Positions 16,333-25,411 of a stretch of DNA of 64,000 bases are shown piece by piece (within the stretch, counting starts at the first letter, position 1; each line of letters opens with the position of its first letter). The position numbers and the translations under genes were made by a program. The notes under the pieces were generated by a model, which had not been told where the DNA came from, made no database searches, and saw only the letters and a program-made list of their open reading frames with translations. This DNA is from Clostridium_B lapidicellarium (lineage in GTDB: Bacteria > Bacillota > Clostridia > Clostridiales > Clostridiaceae): positions 31,252 through 95,251 of the forward strand of contig NZ_JBGFFE010000011.1 in the NCBI RefSeq assembly GCF_041224415.1, in the 5' to 3' direction.

Positions 16333-17457
16333 TTATTTTTTATAGAAATTTTTTATAGTAGTGCATACGAAGTCCACTTCATCCTCTGTTATCTCAGGAT
16401 ATATTGGAAGTGCAAGTACTTCCCCCGCTACTTTTTCTGCTACGGGGAAATCACCTTTTTTGTATCCAAGATAATTAAAACACTTTTGAAGGTGCAGTGG
16501 GATTGGATAATATATACTTGTGCCTACGTGGTTTTGCTTTAAATATGCAGCCAGTTCGTCACGGTTTTGTGCCAATATATTGAATACATAATATACGGGT
16601 CTCTGCTCTCCTTTTATCTTGGGTATTTTTATATAATTCAAATCTTTGAGTCTTTCCTTATACCAATCTGAAACTTTTTCTCTTTTTTCAATGGCTTCAT
16701 CTATATGTTTCAATTTGACGAGCAGCACGGCGGCCTGTATTGTGTCAAGCCTTGAATTATAGCCCAGGTAGTCATAGTGATATTTTTTGGAAGCACCGTG
16801 AACTTTGAGCATCTTTGCCATTTCTGCAAGTTTGGCATCATTTGTAACTATCATTCCCCCGTCACCATATCCTCCAAGAGTCTTAGTGGGGAAGAAGGAG
16901 AATATGCCCATGTCGCCGATGGTACCGGAATGCCTGTATACGACACCGTTTTTACCTTTCCATTTCATACCAAAGGCTTCTGCGGCGTCTTCCAGCACGC
17001 GCAAATTATTTTTGGAGGCCAGATCGGTTATCTTATTCATGTCAGACATCTGGCAGAATAAGTGTATGGGAAGTATTCCTGCAGTTTTAGGATTTATTTT
17101 CTCTTCGATTTTATCGGCATCTATGTTGAAGGTATCTTTATCTATATCCACAAAAACGGGTTTTGCACCGCTTCTTGCTATGCAGGAAGTTGATGAAAGG
17201 AAAGTGAATGGAGAAGTTATTACTTCTTTTCCAGTTTTAAATCCCAGTATCTCTGAAGCTATGACCAGTGCATCCGTACCTGATGCCACGGAAACTGCAT
17301 ATTTGGCTCCAGTGTATTTTTTTATGGCTTCTTCAAAATCAGCTACTTCCCTGCCCATTATGAAATTTCCGCTGTCTAATACGGACTGTATTGCTTTATT
17401 GAATTCATCTTTTCTTTCAGTATATTCTCTTGTAGGTGTAAAAAATTTAACTTCCAT
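16333..17457 (-). CDS. DegT/DnrJ/EryC1-family aminotransferase (first copy)
   Basis: A 374-residue PLP-dependent sugar aminotransferase-family protein. SGTDALVIA near residue 59, LEDAAEAFGMKW near residue 155, and SFFPTKTLGGYGDGG near residue 187 are typical; the lysine of PTKTLGG is the expected PLP anchor. It likely adds an amino group to a nucleotide-linked keto-sugar, or acts as a related dehydratase. It is the third gene of a minus-strand operon, 8 bp after another DegT gene. The two copies are clearly diverged, so they should act on different substrates or as successive steps. Confidence 0.9.
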   Translation of the reverse strand: MEVKFFTPTREYTERKDEFNKAIQSVLDSGNFIMGREVADFEEAIKKYTGAKYAVSVASGTDALVIASEILGFKTGKEVITSPFTFLSSTSCIARSGAKPVFVDIDKDTFNIDADKIEEKINPKTAGILPIHLFCQMSDMNKITDLASKNNLRVLEDAAEAFGMKWKGKNGVVYRHSGTIGDMGIFSFFPTKTLGGYGDGGMIVTNDAKLAEMAKMLKVHGASKKYHYDYLGYNSRLDTIQAAVLLVKLKHIDEAIEKREKVSDWYKERLKDLNYIKIPKIKGEQRPVYYVFNILAQNRDELAAYLKQNHVGTSIYYPIPLHLQKCFNYLGYKKGDFPVAEKVAGEVLALPIYPEITEDEVDFVCTTIKNFYKK

Positions 17458-17465
17458 TTTGTATG

Positions 17466-18641
17466 TTACCTCACTTTCTCTACTGCTTTAATGAGTTCCC
17501 GTGCTACATATTCAGCATCTTCCGGCAAAAGTGTTGAATATAGGGGAAGGGTTATTTCATTGGCGTATTGTGAATAGGCATTTGGATAATTGCCTATGGA
17601 ATATCCCAGATTTTTGTATGCCGTGAACATTGGAAGAGGTGTGAAATGTACATTTGTGGCAATGTCCTTTTCTGCAAGGATCTGTATTACTCTGTTTCTT
17701 TTTTCTTCCGTAAAATCCCTCAGCCTAAGTGGGTATAGATGATAGGATGTTGTTTTATCACTATTTTTTTCAAAGGGGATAATTGCCCACTCTTTATCTT
17801 TGAGTGTATTTGTGTATATTTCAAATATGGTCTTACGCTTTTTTAAAATATTTTTATATCTGGCAAGCTGAGCAAGACCTATTGCAGCATTTATATCGGC
17901 CATATTGCATTTTTCCCCGGGAAACAGCACATCATACTGCCATGCTCCTGCCTTGGTTTTTGAAAGTGCATCCTTGGACTGGCCGTTTAGACACATCAAT
18001 TTCAGCTCCTTATAGAGATCATTTTTTCCAAACAGGTTGTTGTTGTTGAAAGTTATTGCACCGCCTTCGGCAGTAGTTAGGTTTTTCACTGCGTGGAAAG
18101 AAAAGACGTGGGCATCTACCTGTGTGCCTACTTTTTTGTCTTTGTAAGAAGCACCAAATGCATGTGCTGAATCGGATACGAGAAGTATGTCCTCACGGCC
18201 CTTGGCTTTTAAAACCTGTTTTATGGCGTCATAATCTACTGGTACGCCTGCAAAATCCACAGAATATATAGCCTTTGTATTTGGCTTTATAGCGTCGTAT
18301 AATTTTTCAGGATCGATCAGAAAATCATCTTTTTTCACATCCACGAAAGTGGGAAGTATTCCACAGTGAATGGCTCCACTTGCAGTTGAAGTGTAGGTAT
18401 AGGGGGTTGTTATTACATCGTCGCCTTTTTTTATGTGAAATACCCTTAGAAGAATTTCAAGCCCCGAAGTTGCATTTGCCACTGCCAGTGCATGGTTTGA
18501 ACCGCAGTATTCAGCTATTTCCTGTTCAAATTTGGCTGTTTTGGGTCCTGTAGTTATCCACCCAGATTTTAAAACATCCACTACTGAATCTATTTCAGCT
18601 TGTGTAATATCTGGAGGGGAAAATGGAATTTTTTTATTCAT
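17466..18641 (-). CDS. DegT/DnrJ/EryC1-family aminotransferase (second copy)
   Basis: A 391-residue PLP-dependent aminotransferase of the sugar-modifying family. The opening IPFSPPDITQAEIDSVVDVL, NATSGLEILL near residue 58, VSDSAHAFGASYKDKK near residue 155, and FSFHAVKNLTTAEGG are visible; the lysine in HAVKNLTTAEGG would bind PLP. It resembles the ArnB/PseC-like group. Start ATG at 18641 follows AAAGGATTTG; the frame extends 9 bp further up but without a better signal. It lies between the MerR-methyltransferase gene (15 bp away) and the other DegT gene. Confidence 0.9.
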   Translation of the reverse strand: MNKKIPFSPPDITQAEIDSVVDVLKSGWITTGPKTAKFEQEIAEYCGSNHALAVANATSGLEILLRVFHIKKGDDVITTPYTYTSTASGAIHCGILPTFVDVKKDDFLIDPEKLYDAIKPNTKAIYSVDFAGVPVDYDAIKQVLKAKGREDILLVSDSAHAFGASYKDKKVGTQVDAHVFSFHAVKNLTTAEGGAITFNNNNLFGKNDLYKELKLMCLNGQSKDALSKTKAGAWQYDVLFPGEKCNMADINAAIGLAQLARYKNILKKRKTIFEIYTNTLKDKEWAIIPFEKNSDKTTSYHLYPLRLRDFTEEKRNRVIQILAEKDIATNVHFTPLPMFTAYKNLGYSIGNYPNAYSQYANEITLPLYSTLLPEDAEYVARELIKAVEKVR

Positions 18642-18656
18642 AGTTATCAAATCCTT

Positions 18657-19859
18657 TCAAATTTTAGGTTTAGTGCCGTGAAAAAAACCAGTGTCCTTTG
18701 TTATATAAATATATCCATTTTTATCTATCTCAGACTGTAAAAAATCTTTAAGATTCCGGAGCCCGGTTTCGTCAAGGGCATTTTTTGTATTTCCCGGCAT
18801 TGAAAATAAATAATCCGCCAGCGGGCTGGAAGAAGTTACCCTGAGATTGTCTTTATATCTTTTCAAGGTTACGTCCTTAAACCATCTTGAAACTTTTGCA
18901 AGCCCGTTTTCAAGCTGAAATTTTCCGGTCAGATTCCAGCTGTCTGTGGTTATCTCGGGTGAGTTGAATTTTTTGACAATATCCCTCATCTCCCTCATGT
19001 GATTTTTACCGACTGTAGAAGCGTAAAACTGTCCTTTAGGTTTTAATACCCTGCAGATTTCAGAAAGTGCCCTGTCTATATTGGATACATGATAGAGTAC
19101 ATGATTTGCAATTACTGCGTCAAAGCTGTTTATGCCATAGGGAATATCCTGTGCATCTGCCAATTTGAATTTGAATCTTGCAGAATTTAGATTCTTTTTT
19201 GCATCTTCCAGCATACCTGCGGAAAAGTCAGTTAGGGTTATATTCCACCCGCTTGGAATTTTATGTAGGTTTTTTGCCCACAGCTCTCCGTTGCCGCATC
19301 CAAGTTCCAATATGCTGGCATTGTCTGGAAGGTTCAACTGCTCAAAAAACCAGTTCATCCAGCCCTGTTTATTTGTGCTGAAAAGCTCGTGTATTCTGAT
19401 TCTGGCTTTTAAATTAGAAGCATTTTCGTATTGCTCTATCCATTTTTGATCTGCATTTACTGCATCTATTATATTTATGAATTTATCCCAGTTTAACTCT
19501 TTATTTTCATCAATCATGTGGACAGCTTCCTCTATGGATTTTATTACAGATTTTATATGATATATTTTTTTCTTCATTATTTCTTTTTGTATTTCCAGAG
19601 ATTTTTTTAAGTCGTTGTGATTTATGTCATAATTCATTATCCTGGATATATCTTCGAGAGAAAGGCCTATGAATTTAAGAGTTAATATTTTTTGCAGCTT
19701 GCTGAAGTCTTCAGGGCTGTATAATCTATGACCCTGCTGGCTGTATGAGCAGGGTTTTAAAAGCCCGATTTTATCATAATATCTCAGTGTTCTCAAAGTT
19801 ACACCTGATTTTTTGGCAAATTCACCTATGCTGATCAAATTGGATTTTGGAACAGACAC
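18657..19859 (-). CDS. MerR-type regulator fused to SAM-dependent methyltransferase
   Basis: A 400-residue two-domain protein. Residues 8-75 are a MerR winged helix (ISIGEFAKKSGVTLRTLRYY, DKIGLLKPC), followed by a long coiled-coil dimerisation helix to about 125. Residues about 165-330 form a class I methyltransferase with SILELGCGNGELWAKNL, DFSAGMLEDAKKNL, and HVLYHVSNIDRALSEICRVL. The fusion suggests a promoter switch that also binds SAM, or an enzyme controlling its own operon. Start is GTG at 19859, with AGAGGTGA upstream. It heads an operon with two DegT aminotransferases and sits behind a MerR-type promoter. Confidence 0.9.
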   Translation of the reverse strand: MSVPKSNLISIGEFAKKSGVTLRTLRYYDKIGLLKPCSYSQQGHRLYSPEDFSKLQKILTLKFIGLSLEDISRIMNYDINHNDLKKSLEIQKEIMKKKIYHIKSVIKSIEEAVHMIDENKELNWDKFINIIDAVNADQKWIEQYENASNLKARIRIHELFSTNKQGWMNWFFEQLNLPDNASILELGCGNGELWAKNLHKIPSGWNITLTDFSAGMLEDAKKNLNSARFKFKLADAQDIPYGINSFDAVIANHVLYHVSNIDRALSEICRVLKPKGQFYASTVGKNHMREMRDIVKKFNSPEITTDSWNLTGKFQLENGLAKVSRWFKDVTLKRYKDNLRVTSSSPLADYLFSMPGNTKNALDETGLRNLKDFLQSEIDKNGYIYITKDTGFFHGTKPKI

Positions 19860-19882
19860 TGCATATCACCTCTACCTAAATT

Positions 19883-19913
19883 ATTGTATCACATGACGTT
19901 ACGTAAGGTACAA
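19883..19913 (-). promoter_or_regulatory. MerR-type promoter with 19-bp spacer
   Basis: On the minus strand TTGTAC (19913-19908) and TACAAT (19888-19883) are 19 bp apart, the over-long spacing typical of MerR-activated promoters. The spacer contains the palindrome TTACGTAA, the expected operator. Autocontrol by the adjacent MerR-fusion protein is likely. Confidence 0.72.
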
Positions 19914-19918
19914 CGAAT

Positions 19919-19996
19919 TTTTTTAAATTCCATGGTATTTTGTATAATAATTGCATAAATTAATAGCATAATAAGTTATAAACGGGATAAGTAGAG
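19919..19996 (+). repeat. leader repeat, copy 1 (upstream of cobalamin operon)
   Basis: About 78 bp that matches 23423-23499. Shared blocks are TTTTTTAAATT, TATAATAATTGCATAAA, and GGATAA.TAGAG. Identity is roughly 70 percent by eye. The function is unknown; each copy lies upstream of a plus-strand gene. Confidence 0.45.
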
Positions 19997-20104
19997 CTTC
20001 AAATTGTGTTAATATACTTATAATTTTACTTTTAGATCTAACATTTTACCATTAGCATACTTTCATTTCTTATATTACGAATTGAAGATGATAATAAAAT
20101 TCAG

Positions 20105-20133
20105 TTGATACTGATTATAATGTATTATATAAT
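20105..20133 (+). promoter_or_regulatory. sigma-A promoter of the cobalamin leader
   Basis: TTGATA (20105-20110) and TATAAT (20128-20133) are separated by exactly 17 bp, with the start near 20140 just before the riboswitch. Confidence 0.72.
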
Positions 20134-20147
20134 GATAATAACTTAAT

Positions 20148-20315
20148 ATTTTGCATATAGGTGATTGTTATATGTTTTTATAGCAATTTAAAAGGGAAAC
20201 AGGTGAAAATTCCTGTACGGTCTCGCCGCTGTGAGGTAGAGGTTCTTGTTATTTGCCACTGGAAATGGGAAGGCGACAAGTTCCTATGAAGCTGAGTCAG
20301 AAAACCTGCCTATAA
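20148..20315 (+). ncRNA. cobalamin riboswitch
   Basis: Characteristic B12-box elements are present in order: AAAAGGGAAACAGGTGAAAA, CGCCGCTGTGAGG, GCCACTGGAAATGGGAAGGC, and GAAGCTGAGTCAGAAAACC followed by TGCCTAT. It precedes a vitamin-B12-type ABC importer and should switch it off when adenosylcobalamin is plentiful. Confidence 0.95.
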
Positions 20316-20376
20316 TGTATATTCTGTTAATTTACTTTACGAAAGATGAAGTGGAATAATGTATGTAGAACTATAG

Positions 20377-20412
20377 AAGTTTCATGATTTTCCATGGAGC
20401 TTTTATTTTTTG
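20377..20412 (+). terminator. expression-platform terminator of the cobalamin riboswitch
   Basis: AAGTTTCATG pairs with CATGGAGCTT (with G-U pairs) and is followed by TTATTTTTT. It lies 60 bp after the aptamer and 30 bp before the binding-protein gene. Confidence 0.65.
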
Positions 20413-20441
20413 TATAAAAAAGTAAAGGGAGTGTTGTTTAT

Positions 20442-21449
20442 ATGAAAAAAATAAAAGGAGCAGTATGCATTTTTTCGGCAGTTATTTTATCTGTTGGCAT
20501 GCTTGTAGGCTGTGGAGATAATTCACCTACAACTAAAAATTCCTCAAATCAGGGTAATAAAAATAGTTACAAGGAAGTTGCAATTACAGATACACTTCAG
20601 GGAAAGAAGTTTCGGGAGAAATTTACAGAACCTCCTAAACGGGCCGTTAGCCTGGCAGGTTTTACAACGGAGATGATGCTTTCTCTTGGACTTGCCGATG
20701 ATATGGTTGGGAGAGCTTATCAAGATAATAAAATCCTTGACAAACTGACAAATGACTATAAAAAGGTTCCGAAACTTTCTGATAAGAATCCGTCAAAAGA
20801 AAAACTTTTAAGTGTACAGCCAGATTTCCTGACAGGATGGGATTCGAGCTTTTCAGAAAAAAACTTTGACAGGGAATTTTGTAAAAAGAATGATATAAAA
20901 ATATATGTACCTAAATCTGTAGCCGACAATGCTAATATTGATATGGTATACGAGGATTTTGAACAGTTGGGTAAAATATTTAATGTATCTCAGAAAGCTG
21001 ACAGTATAATAGAATCTATGAAAAATCAGATTTCAGACACCCAGGCAAAAATTAAGAAATTTGCAGTAAATCCTAAAAGAGTTTTTGTCTATGATTCAGG
21101 AGAAGATGCACCTTTTACAGCATCAGGCGGTTTAGCTAAGGATATTATAAAACTTTCGGGTGGGAAAGACATATTTGATGATGTAAACAAGTCCTGGGCA
21201 ACTGTTACTTGGGAAGAGGTTGTAAAGAGAAATCCGGAATATATTATTATTGTGGATTATGATAGCTCCGACGATGTAAAATCCAAAAAACAATTTTTGC
21301 TTTCGAATCCTGCATTAAAAAATGTGGACGCTGTAAAAAACGATAAAATATTTGTAGTAGGACTCACAGATTTCGAAGCAGGTGAAAGAGATTCAAACAC
21401 AGTGAGAAAAATTGCCGGAGAGCTTTATCCAGAAGCTTTTAAAAATTAG
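20442..21449 (+). CDS. btuF: ABC transporter substrate-binding lipoprotein (BtuF-like)
   Basis: A 335-residue class III binding protein. An N-terminal lipoprotein signal has hydrophobic residues 6-22 and the lipobox MLVGC, with Cys24 to be lipidated. The mature part has PPKRAVSLAGFTTEMMLSLG, then LLSVQPDFLTGWDSS, and a late PEYIIIVDYD, as in FepB/BtuF-type proteins. It would capture corrinoids (or, less likely, an iron chelate) outside the membrane. The cobalamin riboswitch upstream argues for corrinoids. The permease and ATPase genes follow with 12 bp and overlapping spacing. Confidence 0.88.
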   Translation: MKKIKGAVCIFSAVILSVGMLVGCGDNSPTTKNSSNQGNKNSYKEVAITDTLQGKKFREKFTEPPKRAVSLAGFTTEMMLSLGLADDMVGRAYQDNKILDKLTNDYKKVPKLSDKNPSKEKLLSVQPDFLTGWDSSFSEKNFDREFCKKNDIKIYVPKSVADNANIDMVYEDFEQLGKIFNVSQKADSIIESMKNQISDTQAKIKKFAVNPKRVFVYDSGEDAPFTASGGLAKDIIKLSGGKDIFDDVNKSWATVTWEEVVKRNPEYIIIVDYDSSDDVKSKKQFLLSNPALKNVDAVKNDKIFVVGLTDFEAGERDSNTVRKIAGELYPEAFKN

Positions 21450-21461
21450 GAAGATATAGTT

Positions 21462-22526
21462 ATGAAATTACCAATAAAAAATAAATACAACTACATAGTA
21501 TTTTGTATGTTTCTCATACTAATACTTATAATTTCAATAGTAATTTCGACACTTGTTGGAAGTGTAAATATAAAATCCGGCTGGATATTCAAGATTATAG
21601 CCAACAATTTATTGAAGTACAATTTGTTTGAAACTGTATGGCCTGCATCCGTCAATTCTATAATATGGGATTTGAGGCTACCAAGAATTCTTCTGGCATT
21701 TTTGGTAGGGGCTGGATTGTCTGTCTCAGGTATAGCAATGCAGGCGCTCACGAAAAATTCATTGGCGGATCCCTATATTTTGGGAATATCATCGGGAGCA
21801 TCCACGGGAGCTGTAGCAGTTATATTACTTGGCGTTTTTGGCAGCTTTTCAGGATATGCAGTTCCTTTCGGGGCGTTTTTGGGGGCCATGATTTCCATTG
21901 TAATAGTATTTAATATAGCCAATTTTAAGAGAAGAAGTACTCCTACGAGACTTGTGCTTACAGGAGTGGCTATTTCAGCTTTATTTTCTTCGGTTACGAA
22001 TCTGATGGTATTTACGGTAAATGATGAAAATAAAGTTCGTTCGGCACTTTTCTGGATGGAAGGTTCGCTGGGGGGAACAAAATGGGAATATATACCGGTT
22101 ACATTTTTTGTATTTGTCTTGTGCTCGCTTGTGATTTACATATTCAGTAAACCGCTGGATGCTATTATGCTTGGTGATGATATTGCAACTACTATAGGAG
22201 TTGATACAAAGTCTCTGAAGATAATTGTGATTGTTATGACCACTTTGCTTACAGGAGCCATTGTATCCGTAAGTGGTGTCATAGGTTTTATTGGGCTCGT
22301 AATACCGCATATATCAAGAAGTATTGTAGGGTCAGAACATAAAAGGATAATACCTGTTTCTATTCTAATAGGCGGTATATTTACGATATGGGCGGATGTA
22401 TGTGCAAGAATTGTTGTATCTCCGGAGGAGCTCCCCATAGGTATAGTAACTTCATTTATAGGAGTCCCATTTTTTCTGTGGCTTTTAAGGAAAAGTGATT
22501 ATTTGTCTGGGGGAAATAATAGATGA
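21462..22526 (+). CDS. btuC: ABC transporter permease (BtuC/FecCD family)
   Basis: A 354-residue polytopic permease of the FecCD family with about 9-10 membrane helices. Family motifs include DLRLPRILLAFLVGAGLSVS near residue 70, NSLADPYILGISSGAS near residue 95, and SGVIGFIGLVIPHISR near residue 270. It forms the translocation channel for the binding protein upstream and the ATPase downstream. Its stop overlaps the ATPase start by 4 bp, consistent with coupled translation. Confidence 0.93.
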   Translation: MKLPIKNKYNYIVFCMFLILILIISIVISTLVGSVNIKSGWIFKIIANNLLKYNLFETVWPASVNSIIWDLRLPRILLAFLVGAGLSVSGIAMQALTKNSLADPYILGISSGASTGAVAVILLGVFGSFSGYAVPFGAFLGAMISIVIVFNIANFKRRSTPTRLVLTGVAISALFSSVTNLMVFTVNDENKVRSALFWMEGSLGGTKWEYIPVTFFVFVLCSLVIYIFSKPLDAIMLGDDIATTIGVDTKSLKIIVIVMTTLLTGAIVSVSGVIGFIGLVIPHISRSIVGSEHKRIIPVSILIGGIFTIWADVCARIVVSPEELPIGIVTSFIGVPFFLWLLRKSDYLSGGNNR

Positions 22527-23284
22527 AACTTGAAGTGAACAATTTAAGTTATAGTATTGACAATGAAAAACTGCTCCATAACATCTCCATTAAAATAAAA
22601 GAAGGAGAATTTGTGGGAATTGTGGGTCCGAATGGGTGTGGGAAGTCAACTCTTTTAAAGAATATATACAGGGTGTACAGACCAAAGTTTGGTGATATAT
22701 TTATTGACGGTGAAGAAATACAGAAACTCAGCAGCAGAAAGATTGCAAGAAAAATGGCGGTGATGGTTCAGGAAAACAATGTTGAATTTGATATAAGCGT
22801 ATTGAATATGGTTTTGCTTGGAAGATATGCACATAAGAAGATTCTTGAGGATGATTCTCCAAAGGATATTGAGATAGCTAGGGAATCTCTTAAAAAAGTA
22901 GGGCTTGAAAAATATGAGGATAGAAGTTTCCTGAGCCTGTCAGGTGGAGAAAAACAGAGGGTGCTGATAGCCAGGGTGATAGCACAGCAGTCAAAATTTA
23001 TAATATTGGACGAGCCTACAAATCATCTTGATATAAGATATCAATTTCAGATAATGAATATAGTTAGCAGTGCAGATATTACGGTGCTCGCATCTATTCA
23101 TGATCTGAATATGGCGGCACTTTATTGTGACATGATATTTATAATGTATGAAGGAGAGATAATAGATTATGGAAGTCCTCAAAGGGTTATAACTACGGAA
23201 ATGATAAAAAAAGTTTTTGGAGTGAATTCAATTATAGAACCGAATCCGGTTACTAAAAAAGTAAATGTAGTTTATGTGCCATAG
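22523..23284 (+). CDS. btuD: ABC transporter ATP-binding protein (BtuD-like)
   Basis: A 253-residue ABC ATPase. Walker A is GPNGCGKSTLL near residue 35, the Q-loop is in MAVMVQENN, the signature is SLSGGEKQRV near residue 137, Walker B is FIILDEPTNHLD, and the H-loop is in SIHDLNMAALY. It belongs to the iron-siderophore/cobalamin ATPase group and energises the BtuC-like permease. Last gene of the cobalamin-riboswitch operon, followed by a terminator. Confidence 0.93.
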   Translation: MKLEVNNLSYSIDNEKLLHNISIKIKEGEFVGIVGPNGCGKSTLLKNIYRVYRPKFGDIFIDGEEIQKLSSRKIARKMAVMVQENNVEFDISVLNMVLLGRYAHKKILEDDSPKDIEIARESLKKVGLEKYEDRSFLSLSGGEKQRVLIARVIAQQSKFIILDEPTNHLDIRYQFQIMNIVSSADITVLASIHDLNMAALYCDMIFIMYEGEIIDYGSPQRVITTEMIKKVFGVNSIIEPNPVTKKVNVVYVP

Positions 23285-23292
23285 CCAAAATC

Positions 23293-23340
23293 AGACCGTA
23301 TATGGATTTAATTTACAAAAATCCAGATGCGGTCTTTATT
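23293..23340 (+). terminator. terminator of the cobalamin ABC operon
   Basis: AGACCG...GGATTT pairs with AAATCC...CGGTCT, followed by a T-containing tail. Confidence 0.72.
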
Positions 23341-23422
23341 ATATATAGTAAACTGGCGAATTTAAAGACTATAGTAATATAGTTAAAGGTTTAAAAATGC
23401 TTCCTGTACTCTAAACATTAAA

Positions 23423-23499
23423 TTTTTTAAATTATATAATAGCTTATATAATAATTGCATAAACTATAACATAATATGCTGTAATGCGGATAAATAGAG
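23423..23499 (+). repeat. leader repeat, copy 2 (upstream of glnS)
   Basis: Second copy of the 19919-19996 repeat, ending about 120 bp before glnS. No known riboswitch fold was recognised in the remaining 23500-23619 sequence. Confidence 0.45.
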
Positions 23500-23619
23500 G
23501 ACTGTTATTGAATATACATGAAATGTATGATAATATCAGATCAAAGTATTATGAAATATTTAAATTGCAGTTGAAATTTTTATTAAACATAAATGAGTTT
23601 TAGAAAAGGAAGGGTACTT

Positions 23620-25275
23620 ATGGAAGATAATAACAACTCGTCGAATTTTATTAGGAACATAGTCGGGGGGGATTTGAAATCAGGCAGATACAAGAGTGTG
23701 GTAACCAGATTTCCTCCTGAACCAAACGGATATTTACATATAGGTCATGCCAAGTCCATAGTTTTAAATTTTGGCCTGGCGAATGAATTTAATGGAAGAA
23801 CCAATTTGAGGTTTGATGATACCAATCCTTCAAAAGAAAACAGTGAATATGTGGAATCCATAAAAAAGGATGTAAGATGGTTGGGATATGATTGGGATGA
23901 GCTGCACTTTGCCTCCAGCTATTTTGATCAGATGTATGAATATGCCGTCTTTCTCATAAAAAAGGGGAAAGCCTATGTATGTGATTTAACGGCTGATGAA
24001 ATAAGGAAATATAGGGGAACACTTACGAAACCGGGTAAGGAAAGTCCTTATAGAAATAGGACGGTAGAAGAAAACCTGGAGTTATTTGAGAAAATGAAAA
24101 GCGGAGAATTTAAGGACGGTGAGAAGGTTTTAAGAGCTAAAATTGACATGTTGTCTCCCAATATAAATATGAGAGATCCTGTATTGTATCGTATAGTCCA
24201 TGCTTCACATCACAATACCGGTGATGAATGGTGCATATACCCCATGTATGATTTTGCACACCCTCTGGAGGACGCCATTGAAGGAGTTACACATTCCATA
24301 TGTACCCTTGAATTTGAAGATCACCGCCCTCTCTATGAATGGGTGATAAGAGAGTGTGAAACGGAAAACAAGCCCAGGCAGATAGAATTTGCCAGGTTGA
24401 ACATGACCAATACCGTCATGAGCAAACGAAAACTCAAAAAACTTGTGGATGAAAATTTAGTGGATGGATGGGATGATCCACGTATGCCCACCATCTCCGG
24501 ACTCAGAAGGAGAGGGTTCACTCCGGGGTCCATTCGCAGGTTTTGCAGGGAAATTGGAGTGGCAAAGGCAAATAGTGTAGTGGATTCCCGTATGCTCGAC
24601 TATTTTTTGAGGGATGAACTTGAAAAGAAGGCACTTAGGACGATGGCTGTTTTGAATCCATTGAAAGTTGTGATAACTAATTATCCTGAAGGCAAAAGTG
24701 AAAATTTTGAAATTGAGAACAACCCTGATGATCCTTCTGCAGGAGTTAGAGAGGTTCCTTTTTCAAGAGAACTGTATATTGAGAGGGAAGATTTTATGGA
24801 AAATCCACCTAAAAAATATTACAGATTGTTTCCGGGAAATGAAGTCAGATTGAAAGGTGCATATTTTATAAAATGCAGCGAAGTGAAAAAAGATGAAAAA
24901 GGTGATGTAATTGAGCTGCACTGTACTTATGATCCAAGATCCAGGGGAGGAAACAGTCCTGACGGCAGAAAGGTCAGAGGTACTATTCACTGGGTAAATG
25001 CCAGTACTGCGATTTCGGCAGAGGTAAGGCTGTATGAACCCCTTATTTTGGATGATTCAGAAGAGGAAAATGATTCTTTTTTAGATAAGGTCAATCCCGA
25101 TTCACTTAAAATTGTAAGTGGATTTCTGGAACCTGGAATGAAAAATGTAAAACCGGGTGAAAAATTTCAGTTCTTCAGACACGGCTACTTTAATGTGGAT
25201 CCTAAATGTACTGAAAAGGGCAAACTGGTATTCAACAGGATAGTGCCTCTTAAAAGTTCTTTTAAAATCAAGTGA
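23620..25275 (+). CDS. glnS: glutaminyl-tRNA synthetase
   Basis: A 551-residue class I synthetase that charges tRNA-Gln with glutamine. The HIGH-type motif is PPEPNGYLHIGHAKS near residue 30 and the KMSKS-type motif is VMSKRKLKKLV near residue 266. RFDDTNPSKE and the C-terminal anticodon-binding beta-barrels (GNEVRLKGAYFIKC, HGYFNVDPK) mark it as GlnRS rather than GluRS. Many Clostridia use GatCAB instead, so a GlnRS is notable but not unique. Start ATG at 23620 is preferred because AAAAGGAAGG lies 8 bp upstream. Confidence 0.95.
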   Translation: MEDNNNSSNFIRNIVGGDLKSGRYKSVVTRFPPEPNGYLHIGHAKSIVLNFGLANEFNGRTNLRFDDTNPSKENSEYVESIKKDVRWLGYDWDELHFASSYFDQMYEYAVFLIKKGKAYVCDLTADEIRKYRGTLTKPGKESPYRNRTVEENLELFEKMKSGEFKDGEKVLRAKIDMLSPNINMRDPVLYRIVHASHHNTGDEWCIYPMYDFAHPLEDAIEGVTHSICTLEFEDHRPLYEWVIRECETENKPRQIEFARLNMTNTVMSKRKLKKLVDENLVDGWDDPRMPTISGLRRRGFTPGSIRRFCREIGVAKANSVVDSRMLDYFLRDELEKKALRTMAVLNPLKVVITNYPEGKSENFEIENNPDDPSAGVREVPFSRELYIEREDFMENPPKKYYRLFPGNEVRLKGAYFIKCSEVKKDEKGDVIELHCTYDPRSRGGNSPDGRKVRGTIHWVNASTAISAEVRLYEPLILDDSEEENDSFLDKVNPDSLKIVSGFLEPGMKNVKPGEKFQFFRHGYFNVDPKCTEKGKLVFNRIVPLKSSFKIK

Positions 25276-25314
25276 TTATTTAATTTAAGGCAGAATTTAT
25301 TTGTAAGGAAAATG

Positions 25315-25358
25315 GATATGTGTATAAATTTATGGATTTATGCACATATCTATTTTTA
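25315..25358 (+). terminator. terminator between glnS and asnB
   Basis: GATATGTG.ATAAAT pairs with ATTTATGCACATATC, followed by TATTTTT. Confidence 0.8.
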
Positions 25359-25411
25359 AATCATAAATTATAAGTAGCTTTAAAGTAATAATTTATTCGG
25401 AGGGGACTTCT

